Positions 1 to 6,808 are shown, counted from the first letter of the stretch. The stretch: DNA of 7,511 nucleotides from JBEICQ01 sp040383885 (GCA_040383885.1 JBEICQ010000101.1:1-7511); one strand, 5' to 3'. The notes: generated from the letters alone by a model not told the origin. Numbers and translations are program-made.

Positions 1-1
1 G

Positions 2-739
2 CCGGTAATTACTTATAGTATTAATCAGAGTGATGCGGTAACAGCGGTATCTGAAAGTCTCAAGCAGGATACCTACAAATATTTTTCAATTACCAGGGAG
101 ATCCGGGTGATTCCCAATTTTATCTCTATGGCAGATTACAATCGCATCAGCCGCGATGGAAAATCAAATTGTCACAGAACAACCTATGCACCTGCCGGGG
201 AAAAAATCCTGCTGCACATGTCGAACTTCAGGAAAGTAAAACGCCTCGACGATGTCATTCAGCTGTTTTTCAAGGTACAGAAGGAAGTTCCCTCAAGGCT
301 GCTGTTGGTGGGTGATGGTCCTGAACGAAACCGAATCGAGCAGCTTTGCCGCGACATGGGTATTTTTGGTATAGTTAAGTTCCTGGGCAAAATTACTGCA
401 CCCGAGCAAATACTTTCTCTTGCAGATATATTTCTTCTCCCATCCGAAACGGAAAGTTTTGGGCTGGCCGCCCTGGAAGCGATGGCTTCCGGAGTACCTG
501 TAATCTCATCCAATACGGGAGGGCTCCCTGAGGTTAACAAGGATGGCATTTCTGGTTTTACTGCCAATGTGGGAGATATTCATGAAATGGCTTCCAAAGC
601 CCTTCTGCTGCTTAAAAACCCCGAAATGCTGCATACTTTTAAAGAGCAAGCCCGTAAAGTAGCCTCCGGGTTTGATATATCAGTTGTTTTGCCGGCCTAT
701 GAATCGCTTTATAACAGCCTGATTGTTAAAACAGTTTAA
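2..739 (+). CDS. bshA: BshA-type glycosyltransferase, N-acetyl-alpha-D-glucosaminyl L-malate synthase (5' end outside window)
   Basis: This is the C-terminal 245 residues of a GT4-family (GT-B fold) glycosyltransferase. The frame is open to the left edge, so the true start lies upstream; the GTG at 107 is internal, because the preceding codons read as conserved protein (TAVSESL at about nt 41-61, then VIPNF). BshA joins GlcNAc from UDP-GlcNAc to L-malate, the first step of bacillithiol synthesis in the cytoplasm. Visible signatures are SNFRKVKR (nt 221-244), a hallmark of BshA where the C-terminal nucleotide-binding domain begins, LLLVGDGPE (299-325), and the EX7E motif in ESFGLAALE with Glu codons at 452-454 and 476-478, followed by AMASGVPV and GGLPEV. 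About 380 residues is usual, so roughly a third is missing. No bshB or bshC is in view, which is normal where these genes are scattered. Another GT4 enzyme is possible, but SNFRKVKR favours BshA. Confidence 0.88.
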   Translation, partial: PVITYSINQSDAVTAVSESLKQDTYKYFSITREIRVIPNFISMADYNRISRDGKSNCHRTTYAPAGEKILLHMSNFRKVKRLDDVIQLFFKVQKEVPSRLLLVGDGPERNRIEQLCRDMGIFGIVKFLGKITAPEQILSLADIFLLPSETESFGLAALEAMASGVPVISSNTGGLPEVNKDGISGFTANVGDIHEMASKALLLLKNPEMLHTFKEQARKVASGFDISVVLPAYESLYNSLIVKTV

Positions 740-790
740 TGTTTTTTACAGTTTAAAAGCCCCGAACAATTTTAGTCCTTGTCGGTTTAG

Positions 791-820
791 TTGTTTGTGT
801 GCCTAATGCGTGTATTTTTG
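791..820 (+). promoter_or_regulatory. Bacteroidota-type promoter upstream of sdhC
   Basis: The 112-nt gap between bshA and sdhC contains TTG (791-793, within TTGTTTG), then 19 nt, then TATTTTTG (813-820). This matches the Bacteroidota primary sigma consensus of TTG/TTTG near -33 and TAnnTTTG near -7, with all six fixed bases of the -7 element present. Transcription would be expected to begin a few bases after 820, giving a leader of roughly 25 nt before the sdhC ATG at 852. The element is seen directly; activity and start point are inferred. It would separate sdhCAB expression from bshA. I see no convincing terminator after bshA in the same gap, so read-through is possible. Confidence 0.6.
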
Positions 821-851
821 CCGCCTAAGCCAAACATAGAGATACCATCAT

Positions 852-1622
852 ATGAAATATACTTCCATCCCCATTTTCAGCACCAGTATCGGTAAGAAAA
901 TCCTGATGGCCTTATCAGGATTGTTTTTATGCACATTTCTGGTTATCCACCTCATCGGAAATTTGCAGTTGTTTAAGTCTGACCAGGGTTTTGCATTCAA
1001 CATGTATGCCCGTTTCATGACAACAAATCCCCTTATCAAAACAGTGGCCTATGTAAACTATGCACTTATTTTGCTGCATGTTTTCACCAGTTTGTTTCTT
1101 ACGCTTTCTAACCGAAAGGCTCGTCCGGTGCAATACGGCTATAATAATCCAAATGCAAACTCCATTTGGTCATCCAGAAACATGGGTATTCTTGGCACCA
1201 TCATCCTGGTTTTTATCGTTGTGCACATGCAAAACTTCTGGTACGAATACAAATTCGGAGAAGTACCGGTAGCTTCTTACTATGAATTCATTTCGCCTGA
1301 AGGGAAAAGCATGACTACAGACAATATAGAAACCGTACCACCCGAGTCGTATGCAACAGTAAGGATGATTTACATCAAGGATTTATACAAGGAAGTGGTT
1401 ACTGAGTTCAACCAGGAAATACTGCTTGTTATTTTGTATGTGATTGCACAGATTGCCATTGGTTTCCACCTCTGGCACGGATTTTCATCTGCCTTTCAGA
1501 CGCTGGGGCTGAACCACAAAAAGTATACTCCCGTCATACAAACAATTGGTTATGGTTTTTCTGTAATCATTCCCCTGCTCTTTGCCATCATGCCGCTTTA
1601 CTTTTACTTTATCCACAAATGA
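852..1622 (+). CDS. sdhC: Succinate dehydrogenase cytochrome b subunit (b558 type, five-helix, di-haem)
   Basis: This is the membrane anchor of complex II: it binds two b haems and passes electrons from SdhB to menaquinone. The 256 residues show five hydrophobic segments at about 16-40, 64-86, 111-130, 189-211 and 230-253. His33, His76, His125 and His206 lie one in each of the first four helices and are the likely axial haem ligands; His209 (in HLWHG) is the alternative in helix 4. Basic loops (NRKARPV, 87-93; NHKKYTP, 221-227) are cytoplasmic by the positive-inside rule, which places the 131-188 loop outside. That loop looks longer than in relatives I can recall. No separate sdhD exists, as expected for this class. 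The stop overlaps the sdhA ATG by 4 nt (ATGA), implying translational coupling. The ATG at 852 fits the family N-terminus (KILMALSGLFL follows). Confidence 0.93.
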   Translation: MKYTSIPIFSTSIGKKILMALSGLFLCTFLVIHLIGNLQLFKSDQGFAFNMYARFMTTNPLIKTVAYVNYALILLHVFTSLFLTLSNRKARPVQYGYNNPNANSIWSSRNMGILGTIILVFIVVHMQNFWYEYKFGEVPVASYYEFISPEGKSMTTDNIETVPPESYATVRMIYIKDLYKEVVTEFNQEILLVILYVIAQIAIGFHLWHGFSSAFQTLGLNHKKYTPVIQTIGYGFSVIIPLLFAIMPLYFYFIHK

Positions 1623-3556
1623 TTGACCTAAAAAAATCTGCCATGCTAGAATCAAGGATACCCGAAGGAAACCTGGCCGAGAAATGGACCCGGCACAAGT
1701 CTTCCATCAAGCTGGTGAACCCGGCCAACAAGCGCAAACTCGATGTATTGGTGATTGGAACCGGACTTGCCGGAGCTTCAGCAGCAGCCACTCTCGGAGA
1801 GTTGGGCTACAATGTAAAAGTGTTCTGTTTTCAGGACAGCCCTCGCAGAGCGCACTCCATCGCTGCCCAGGGAGGAATCAATGCAGCAAAAAACTACAAA
1901 AATGACGGTGACAGCGTTTACCGTTTGTTCTATGATACCATCAAAGGCGGTGATTTTCGTGCCCGTGAAGCCAATGTACATCGCCTTGCAGAAGTAAGTG
2001 TAAGTATTATCGATCAATGTGTGGCTCAGGGTGTTCCCTTTGCCCGGGAGTATGGCGGTTTGCTCGACAACCGATCATTCGGCGGTTCACAGGTATCCCG
2101 TACTTTTTATGCACGCGGTCAAACTGGTCAGCAGTTGCTTTTGGGTGCCTACTCTGCTCTTGAGCGTCAGGTGGGTCTTGGCAATGTGAAACAATACACC
2201 CGGCATGAAATGGCCGAGGTTGTTACCATCGATGGAAAAGCAAGAGGCATCATTGCACGCAACCTGGTTACCGGAAAACTCGAACGCTTTTTCGGACACG
2301 CAGTTGTGCTGGCGACAGGTGGTTACGGAAATGTATTTTTCCTCTCTACCAATGCCATGGGTTCCAATGTAACCGCTGCATGGAAAGCCTACAAAAAGGG
2401 TGCGTATTTTGGTAATCCCTGTTTCACGCAGATTCACCCAACCTGTATCCCTGTCACCGGAAGCTACCAGAGCAAACTCACCCTGATGTCGGAGTCTCTC
2501 CGAAATGATGGGAGGGTTTGGGTGCCAAGGAAAAAAGAAGATTGTAAAAAACGCCCTCAGGATATTCCCGAAGAAGACAGAGATTATTATCTTGAAAGGA
2601 AATACCCCTCCTTCGGCAACCTCGCTCCGCGTGATATTGCATCGCGTGCAGCCAAGGAAGTATGCGATGAAGGAAGAGGTGTTGGTGAATCCGGTTTGGC
2701 AGTATATCTCGATTTTGGTGATGCCATCAAACGATTGGGCAAATCTGTTGTTGAGGCGCGCTACGGAAACCTTTTTGATATGTATGCGCACATCACCAAC
2801 GAAAATCCATACGAAGTGCCCATGCGAATTTACCCTGCTGTGCATTACACCATGGGCGGACTCTGGGTGGATTATAACCTGATGACCACGGTACCCGGTC
2901 TTTATGCCATCGGCGAAGCCAACTTTTCTGACCATGGTGCCAATCGATTGGGCGCATCTGCGCTTATGCAAGGACTTGCCGACGGATATTTTGTATTGCC
3001 TTATACCATCGGAGACTACCTCTCCGGAGAAATTTTTACCAAGCCATTCCCTACTGACCATCCCGCATTTGCGGAGGCAGAAAATCAAGTACTCGAAAGG
3101 TATCGTCGTTTACTGGAAATCAAAGGAAACAAAACGGTTGACGACTACCACAAGGAACTCGGAAAAGTGATGTGGGATGAATGCGGGATGGCTCGCTCCC
3201 GCGAAGGACTTCTCCGTGCAAGACAAACCATCCGCGAAATCAGGGAATCTTTTTGGAGTAATGTAAAAGTTCCCGGTTCACTCGATGAGATGAACCCTGA
3301 GCTTGACAAAGCTGCACGCGTGGCCGATTTCATCGAGCTTGGCGAACTGATGGTCATCGATGCCCTCAATAGGAATGAATCCTGTGGAGGTCATTTTCGC
3401 ACAGAATACCAGGATGAAGGCGAGGCTCTTCGTAACGACCAGGATTACGCCTATGTGTCAGCATGGGAGTTCAAAGGCCTTGAAAATGATCCTGAACTGC
3501 ACAAAGAAGAACTCAAATTCGAAAATGTAAAACTTGCTGTCCGCTCTTACAAATAA
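1619..3556 (+). CDS. sdhA: Succinate dehydrogenase / fumarate reductase flavoprotein subunit
   Basis: This is the catalytic subunit of complex II, oxidising succinate to fumarate with covalently bound FAD on the cytoplasmic face. Counting from 1619 it has 645 residues. The Rossmann motif GTGLAG is at 47-52, and His79 in RRAHSIAAQGG is the FAD-attachment histidine. Substrate-site residues are visible as His273 (QIHPT), Arg338 (APRD, the proton-shuttle Arg), His409 (VHYTMGG) and Arg443 (GANRLGA). The C-terminal helical domain carries the usual active-site-side wording (DECGMARS, 'GELMVIDAL'). Nothing is missing or interrupted. Two starts are possible: ATG at 1619, overlapping the sdhC stop, or ATG at 1643, which gives MLESRIPEG, close to the N-terminus usual in Bacteroidota; homologues tend to begin near the second. 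Direction (SDH or FRD) cannot be told from this subunit alone; SDH is preferred from context. Confidence 0.96.
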   Translation: MIDLKKSAMLESRIPEGNLAEKWTRHKSSIKLVNPANKRKLDVLVIGTGLAGASAAATLGELGYNVKVFCFQDSPRRAHSIAAQGGINAAKNYKNDGDSVYRLFYDTIKGGDFRAREANVHRLAEVSVSIIDQCVAQGVPFAREYGGLLDNRSFGGSQVSRTFYARGQTGQQLLLGAYSALERQVGLGNVKQYTRHEMAEVVTIDGKARGIIARNLVTGKLERFFGHAVVLATGGYGNVFFLSTNAMGSNVTAAWKAYKKGAYFGNPCFTQIHPTCIPVTGSYQSKLTLMSESLRNDGRVWVPRKKEDCKKRPQDIPEEDRDYYLERKYPSFGNLAPRDIASRAAKEVCDEGRGVGESGLAVYLDFGDAIKRLGKSVVEARYGNLFDMYAHITNENPYEVPMRIYPAVHYTMGGLWVDYNLMTTVPGLYAIGEANFSDHGANRLGASALMQGLADGYFVLPYTIGDYLSGEIFTKPFPTDHPAFAEAENQVLERYRRLLEIKGNKTVDDYHKELGKVMWDECGMARSREGLLRARQTIREIRESFWSNVKVPGSLDEMNPELDKAARVADFIELGELMVIDALNRNESCGGHFRTEYQDEGEALRNDQDYAYVSAWEFKGLENDPELHKEELKFENVKLAVRSYK

Positions 3557-3568
3557 AAAAACTGTACC

Positions 3569-4312
3569 ATGAAATTCACACTTAAAATATGGAGACAAAA
3601 AAATACCCAAACCCCGGGAAGGTTTGTGGACTACTCCATCAGTAACATCAATCCCGACATGTCTTTTCTGGAAATGATGGATGTGTTGAACGACGAGATT
3701 GTCCGTAAAGGTGATGAACCGGTTGTGTTTGATCACGACTGCAGGGAGGGCATCTGCGGCATGTGCAGTATGTACATCAACGGCAGAGCCCACGGACCCA
3801 AAAAAGCCACCACCACCTGCCAGTTGTATATGCGCAATTTTACCGATGGAGAAACCATCACCATCGAACCATGGAGGGCGCAGGCATTTCCGGTGTTGCG
3901 CGACCTCTCTGTAGATCGTTCCGCCTTCGACAGGGTAATACAAGCCGGCGGATACATCTCTGTGAATACAGGACAAGCCCAGGATGCCAATGCCATTCCT
4001 GTGAACAAAGAAGAGGCTGACCTTTCCATGGATGCTGCTGCTTGCATTGGATGCGGTGCTTGTGTGGCTGCTTGTAAAAATGCAAGCGCCATGCTTTTTG
4101 TGAGCGCTAAAGTTTCACAATTTGCACTCCTGCCGCAAGGTCAGGCAGAAAGGCAGGAACGCGTACTTGCCATGGTCAATCAAATGGAGCACGAGGGCTT
4201 TGGTTCCTGTACCAATACCGGTGCATGTGAAGCTGAATGCCCCAAGGAAATTTCCATCAGCAACATTGCCAGGCTCAATCGCGACTATATCGCAGCCTCG
4301 CTCAGCAAATAA
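3569..4312 (+). CDS. sdhB: Succinate dehydrogenase / fumarate reductase iron-sulfur subunit
   Basis: SdhB carries electrons from the FAD of SdhA to the cytochrome b through three Fe-S clusters. In its 247 residues the N-terminal ferredoxin domain has all four [2Fe-2S] cysteines: C58, C63, C66 (CREGICGMC) and C84 (TTTCQ). The C-terminal domain has C159, C162, C165, C169 (CIGCGACVAAC) and C214, C220, C224 (CTNTGACEAECP). By analogy with E. coli SdhB, C159/C162/C165/C224 would hold the [4Fe-4S] cluster and C169/C214/C220 the [3Fe-4S] cluster. All eleven ligands are present, so the subunit looks functional. It starts 12 nt after the sdhA stop, and the next gene begins 17 nt after its own stop, consistent with one transcript. 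No other product fits. Confidence 0.96.
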   Translation: MKFTLKIWRQKNTQTPGRFVDYSISNINPDMSFLEMMDVLNDEIVRKGDEPVVFDHDCREGICGMCSMYINGRAHGPKKATTTCQLYMRNFTDGETITIEPWRAQAFPVLRDLSVDRSAFDRVIQAGGYISVNTGQAQDANAIPVNKEEADLSMDAAACIGCGACVAACKNASAMLFVSAKVSQFALLPQGQAERQERVLAMVNQMEHEGFGSCTNTGACEAECPKEISISNIARLNRDYIAASLSK

Positions 4313-4329
4313 ACGCGGGCCAGGGGTTC

Positions 4330-5307
4330 ATGTCAATAAGCTTATCCCAGATCCAGGAACCTGTTGCCGAACAGATGAAACTGTTCGAACGCAAGTTCAG
4401 GGAGTTCATGAAAAGCCCTGTTCCCCTCCTAGATAAAATTACACACTACATCGTTAAACGAAAGGGCAAACAGCTAAGGCCCCTTTTCGTTTTTCTTACT
4501 GCAGAACTTAATGGTGGTACCACCGAGGCATCGTATCGCGCAGCTTCTCTTATTGAACTGTTGCACACCGCTACATTGGTACATGATGATGTGGTTGACG
4601 ACTCCATGGAACGCAGGGGATTTTTCTCTGTGAATGCATTATGGAAAAATAAAATAGCAGTGCTGGTAGGAGATTTTTTGCTTTCCAAAGGACTCCTTCT
4701 TTCCGTGGATCATGAGGATTACACACTGTTGAGAATTGTATCGAATGCTGTTCGGGAAATGAGTGAAGGGGAACTCCTTCAGATTGAAAAGGCGAGAAGA
4801 ATGGATATTACGCAAGAAGTTTATTTTGAAATCATTCGTCAGAAAACGGCTTCACTGATGGCATCCTGCTGTGCTTGCGGAGCTTTTAGTGCAGGCGCCG
4901 ATCCGAGAACCACAGAAAGAATGCGTCTTTTTGGAGAGTTAACCGGAATGGCATTCCAAATCAAAGATGATTTACTCGACTTTGCCGACGCTTCCCAAAC
5001 AGGCAAACCTACAGGGATAGACATCAAAGAAAAAAAAATGACACTGCCGGTTATCTATGCACTCAGCCAGGCCGGAAGAGCAGAGAAGAACAGGATGATG
5101 GATTGTATCAAAAACAACAATGGTGATCCGGAAAAAATAAATGAAGTGCTCAGTTTTGTGAATGCATCAGGAGGGATTGCCTATGCTGAAAAGACGATGC
5201 TGACCTTTAAAGAACAAGCCAACGAAATACTCCTCGAATTTCCGCCAAATCCCGCACGCACAGCGCTTGTCCAACTCCTAAACTTTACGATAGAAAGAAA
5301 AAAATGA
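4330..5307 (+). CDS. Long-chain all-trans polyprenyl diphosphate synthase (IspB-like)
   Basis: This enzyme condenses isopentenyl diphosphate units onto an allylic primer to make the isoprenoid tail of menaquinone. In 325 residues it has GKQLRP (46-51), the first Asp-rich motif DDVVD with D86, D87 and D90 followed by RRG (95-97), KTASL (172-176), and the second Asp-rich motif DDLLD with D213, D214 and D217, then GKPTGID and KKMTLP. The residue five places before the first Asp is Ala81, a small residue typical of long-chain synthases and not of the FPP/GGPP enzymes with a bulky residue there, so a long tail is inferred; exact length cannot be read. The ATG at 4330 is chosen because the open frame upstream to 4237 lies inside sdhB and is not family-like. 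The stop overlaps the next ATG by 4 nt. Its place behind sdhCAB fits a role in supplying the quinone that SDH reduces. Confidence 0.9.
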   Translation: MSISLSQIQEPVAEQMKLFERKFREFMKSPVPLLDKITHYIVKRKGKQLRPLFVFLTAELNGGTTEASYRAASLIELLHTATLVHDDVVDDSMERRGFFSVNALWKNKIAVLVGDFLLSKGLLLSVDHEDYTLLRIVSNAVREMSEGELLQIEKARRMDITQEVYFEIIRQKTASLMASCCACGAFSAGADPRTTERMRLFGELTGMAFQIKDDLLDFADASQTGKPTGIDIKEKKMTLPVIYALSQAGRAEKNRMMDCIKNNNGDPEKINEVLSFVNASGGIAYAEKTMLTFKEQANEILLEFPPNPARTALVQLLNFTIERKK

Positions 5308-5729
5308 AAACATTCTTTAGCGTTCATCTCTTCCTTTTCGCCATGATTTTACTGGCATGTAATTCACCAAAACCAAAGCTTGCCCGAGAATCCAACGCCA
5401 TTGATACACCCAAGGTAAAATCCAATCCTGACAGCCTGGTGTACGCTCCTGAATACTATGACAACGGAAACCTCAAGGCCGAAGGTCATTTGAGAAACGG
5501 TTTGCGCGAAGGCAAATGGATAGCCTATGCATCCGACGGTCGCATCATGAGCAGCTGCGAATATTCGATGGGAAGAAAAAACGGGCAATCCCAGGTCTAT
5601 AATCCCAACGGCACTGTTAAGTATACAGCCTATTACAGGATGGATGAGAAAGACGGGATTTGGGTGCTCAATGATGAGCAAGGAAAAAAAGTAAAGGAAG
5701 TCAATTACAGTCGCGGAACAAATCCATAA
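5304..5729 (+). CDS. Small lipoprotein with MORN-type repeats (function unknown)
   Basis: The 141-residue product starts with a signal peptide (MKTFF, then a hydrophobic stretch) ending in the lipobox LLAC with Cys19 as the lipidated residue. A linker rich in Lys, Pro and Ser (20-48) follows, then about three and a half copies of a roughly 23-residue MORN_2-like unit: YYDNGNLKAEG..GKW (51-72), YASDGRI..GRKNGQ (75-95), VYNPNGTVKY..KDGIW (98-120), and a partial one at 122-135. Many such proteins carry the label 'YwqK family antitoxin', but no toxin is adjacent and the lipobox argues for an envelope protein. Residues after Cys19 (NSPKPK) lack the acidic run of Bacteroidota surface-export signals, so a periplasm-facing location is more likely. 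It overlaps the prenyl synthase by ATGA, so its translation is probably coupled. I cannot assign a molecular function. Confidence 0.85.
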   Translation: MKTFFSVHLFLFAMILLACNSPKPKLARESNAIDTPKVKSNPDSLVYAPEYYDNGNLKAEGHLRNGLREGKWIAYASDGRIMSSCEYSMGRKNGQSQVYNPNGTVKYTAYYRMDEKDGIWVLNDEQGKKVKEVNYSRGTNP

Positions 5730-5759
5730 GCGATTTTGTTTCGTTTCTTTGCAGCACAA

Positions 5760-6794
5760 ATGAATGAAGTTAAAGATTCCGGTACGCTAAGTCCAAAAGA
5801 TTTTGCCAGTGACCAGGAAATAAGGTGGTGTCCCGGTTGTGGGGACTATTCCATCCTCAAACAGGTGCAAACTGTGTTGCCGGAGTTGGGAATTCCCAGG
5901 GAGAACATAGTTTTTGTTTCCGGAATAGGATGCTCATCCCGCTTTCCATACTACATGGAAACATACGGCATGCATAGCATCCACGGCAGGGCTACTGCAG
6001 TTGCCAGCGGATTAAAAATTACCCGGCCAGAACTTTCGGTCTGGATCATTACCGGAGATGGTGATGCGCTTTCCATCGGAGGCAATCACCTGATTCATCT
6101 CATGCGTCGCAACATCAATGTAAACATCCTGCTTTTTAACAACGAAATATACGGGCTCACCAAAGGACAATATTCACCAACTTCGAAAGAAGGTCAGCTA
6201 ACCAAATCAAGCCCTTACGGAGCCCTGGATCATCCTTTTAATCCCCTGGCTCTTTCTTTAGGTGCCGGAGCCACTTTTGTTGCCCGTTCAATGGATCGTG
6301 ATCCTCAGCATTTGCGGGGTATCCTCAAAGAAGCCAATGCCCACAGAGGGACTTCTCTGCTTGAGATTTACCAAAACTGCAATGTATTTAACGATGGTGC
6401 TTTTGAGGTGTTTACAGAAAAATCCACCAAAAAAATACAAACTCTTTTTGTTGAGCAGGGGAAGCCGCTCATTTATGGTGCTTCCGGAGAAATGGGAATC
6501 CTACTGGATGGATTAAGGCCCCGTGCCGTAAATTGGCAAGAGGAAAATCTCTCTCCAAATGACCTGTGGATTCATGACTCAGCAGATGCCACAAAGGCGA
6601 ATCTGTTGGCGGGGATGTTTGAGGCCAACAATACCTCAGAGGCTTTGCCAAGGCCATTTGGCGTATTTTACTCTACCTCAAGAACATGCTACGAAGATGA
6701 TGTCCACGCTCAGATTCATGATGTTACCCGTAGCAAAGGCAATGGTGACCTGGGAGCCCTGATCAGAGGTAAAAATACCTGGAAGATCGAGTAA
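5760..6794 (+). CDS. korB: 2-oxoglutarate:ferredoxin oxidoreductase beta subunit (2-oxoacid:acceptor oxidoreductase)
   Basis: This is the thiamine-diphosphate and [4Fe-4S]-binding subunit of a 2-oxoacid:ferredoxin oxidoreductase, making succinyl-CoA, CO2 and reduced ferredoxin from 2-oxoglutarate. In 344 residues, CPGCGD (24-29), GIGCSSR (55-61) and QNCNVFND (205-212) give Cys24, Cys27, Cys58 and Cys207 as the cluster ligands; the spacing closely follows the Cys12/15/46/197 set known in the Sulfolobus enzyme. The ThDP motif is GDGDALSIGGNH (99-110) with NN at 127-128, and KGQYSPTS (135-142) is typical of the KorB group. A C-terminal extension (after about 235) is usual for the longer bacterial form. 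Oxoglutarate preference is inferred from overall resemblance; pyruvate or branched-chain oxoacids cannot be excluded. ATG 5760 is preferred over TTG 5736. The catalytic partner, the alpha subunit, is absent on either side. It starts 30 nt after the lipoprotein stop. Confidence 0.88.
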   Translation: MNEVKDSGTLSPKDFASDQEIRWCPGCGDYSILKQVQTVLPELGIPRENIVFVSGIGCSSRFPYYMETYGMHSIHGRATAVASGLKITRPELSVWIITGDGDALSIGGNHLIHLMRRNINVNILLFNNEIYGLTKGQYSPTSKEGQLTKSSPYGALDHPFNPLALSLGAGATFVARSMDRDPQHLRGILKEANAHRGTSLLEIYQNCNVFNDGAFEVFTEKSTKKIQTLFVEQGKPLIYGASGEMGILLDGLRPRAVNWQEENLSPNDLWIHDSADATKANLLAGMFEANNTSEALPRPFGVFYSTSRTCYEDDVHAQIHDVTRSKGNGDLGALIRGKNTWKIE

Positions 6795-6808
6795 GGGCCT
6801 TTCCCTTA
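6792..6808 (+). terminator. Small hairpin after korB, possible weak terminator
   Basis: TAAGGG (6792-6797) and CCCTTA (6803-6808) form a perfect 6-bp stem with a 5-nt loop (CCTTT). The stem begins in the korB stop codon. The downstream run TCTTTGTGTT is T-rich but not an unbroken T-tract, so the terminator signal is weak. It may only attenuate read-through from korB into miaB, or be chance. Confidence 0.3.

Noticed and set aside
731..756. Nine-base direct repeat ACAGTTTAA (731-739 and 748-756) at the end of bshA
   Set aside because: It is short, AT-rich, has only two copies and no flanking symmetry; chance is the simplest explanation.
784..831. Long-range pairing GGTTTAG / CTAAGCC around the sdhC promoter
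   Set aside because: It is seven pairs with a G-U wobble and a 34-nt loop, too weak to call a riboswitch or operator.
2087..3088. Open frame of 333 codons on the minus strand opposite sdhA
   Set aside because: It lies wholly inside a highly conserved gene, shows no recognisable domain, and its composition follows the sdhA codon pattern.
3458..3976. Minus-strand open frame of 172 codons across the sdhA/sdhB junction
   Set aside because: It is antisense to two intact conserved genes with no family resemblance or start signals.
4237..4329. Upstream extension of the prenyl synthase frame into sdhB
   Set aside because: These 31 codons are the out-of-frame reading of the sdhB C-terminus; the family-like protein starts at ATG 4330.
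5744..5751. TTTCTTTG as a promoter element for korB
   Set aside because: It misses the A of TAnnTTTG, has no TTG at suitable distance, and would leave almost no leader before ATG 5760.
5736..5759. TTG start for korB adding eight residues
   Set aside because: The ATG at 5760 is nearer the usual distance before the CPGCGD motif, and the extra residues (MFRFFAAQ) are not family-like.
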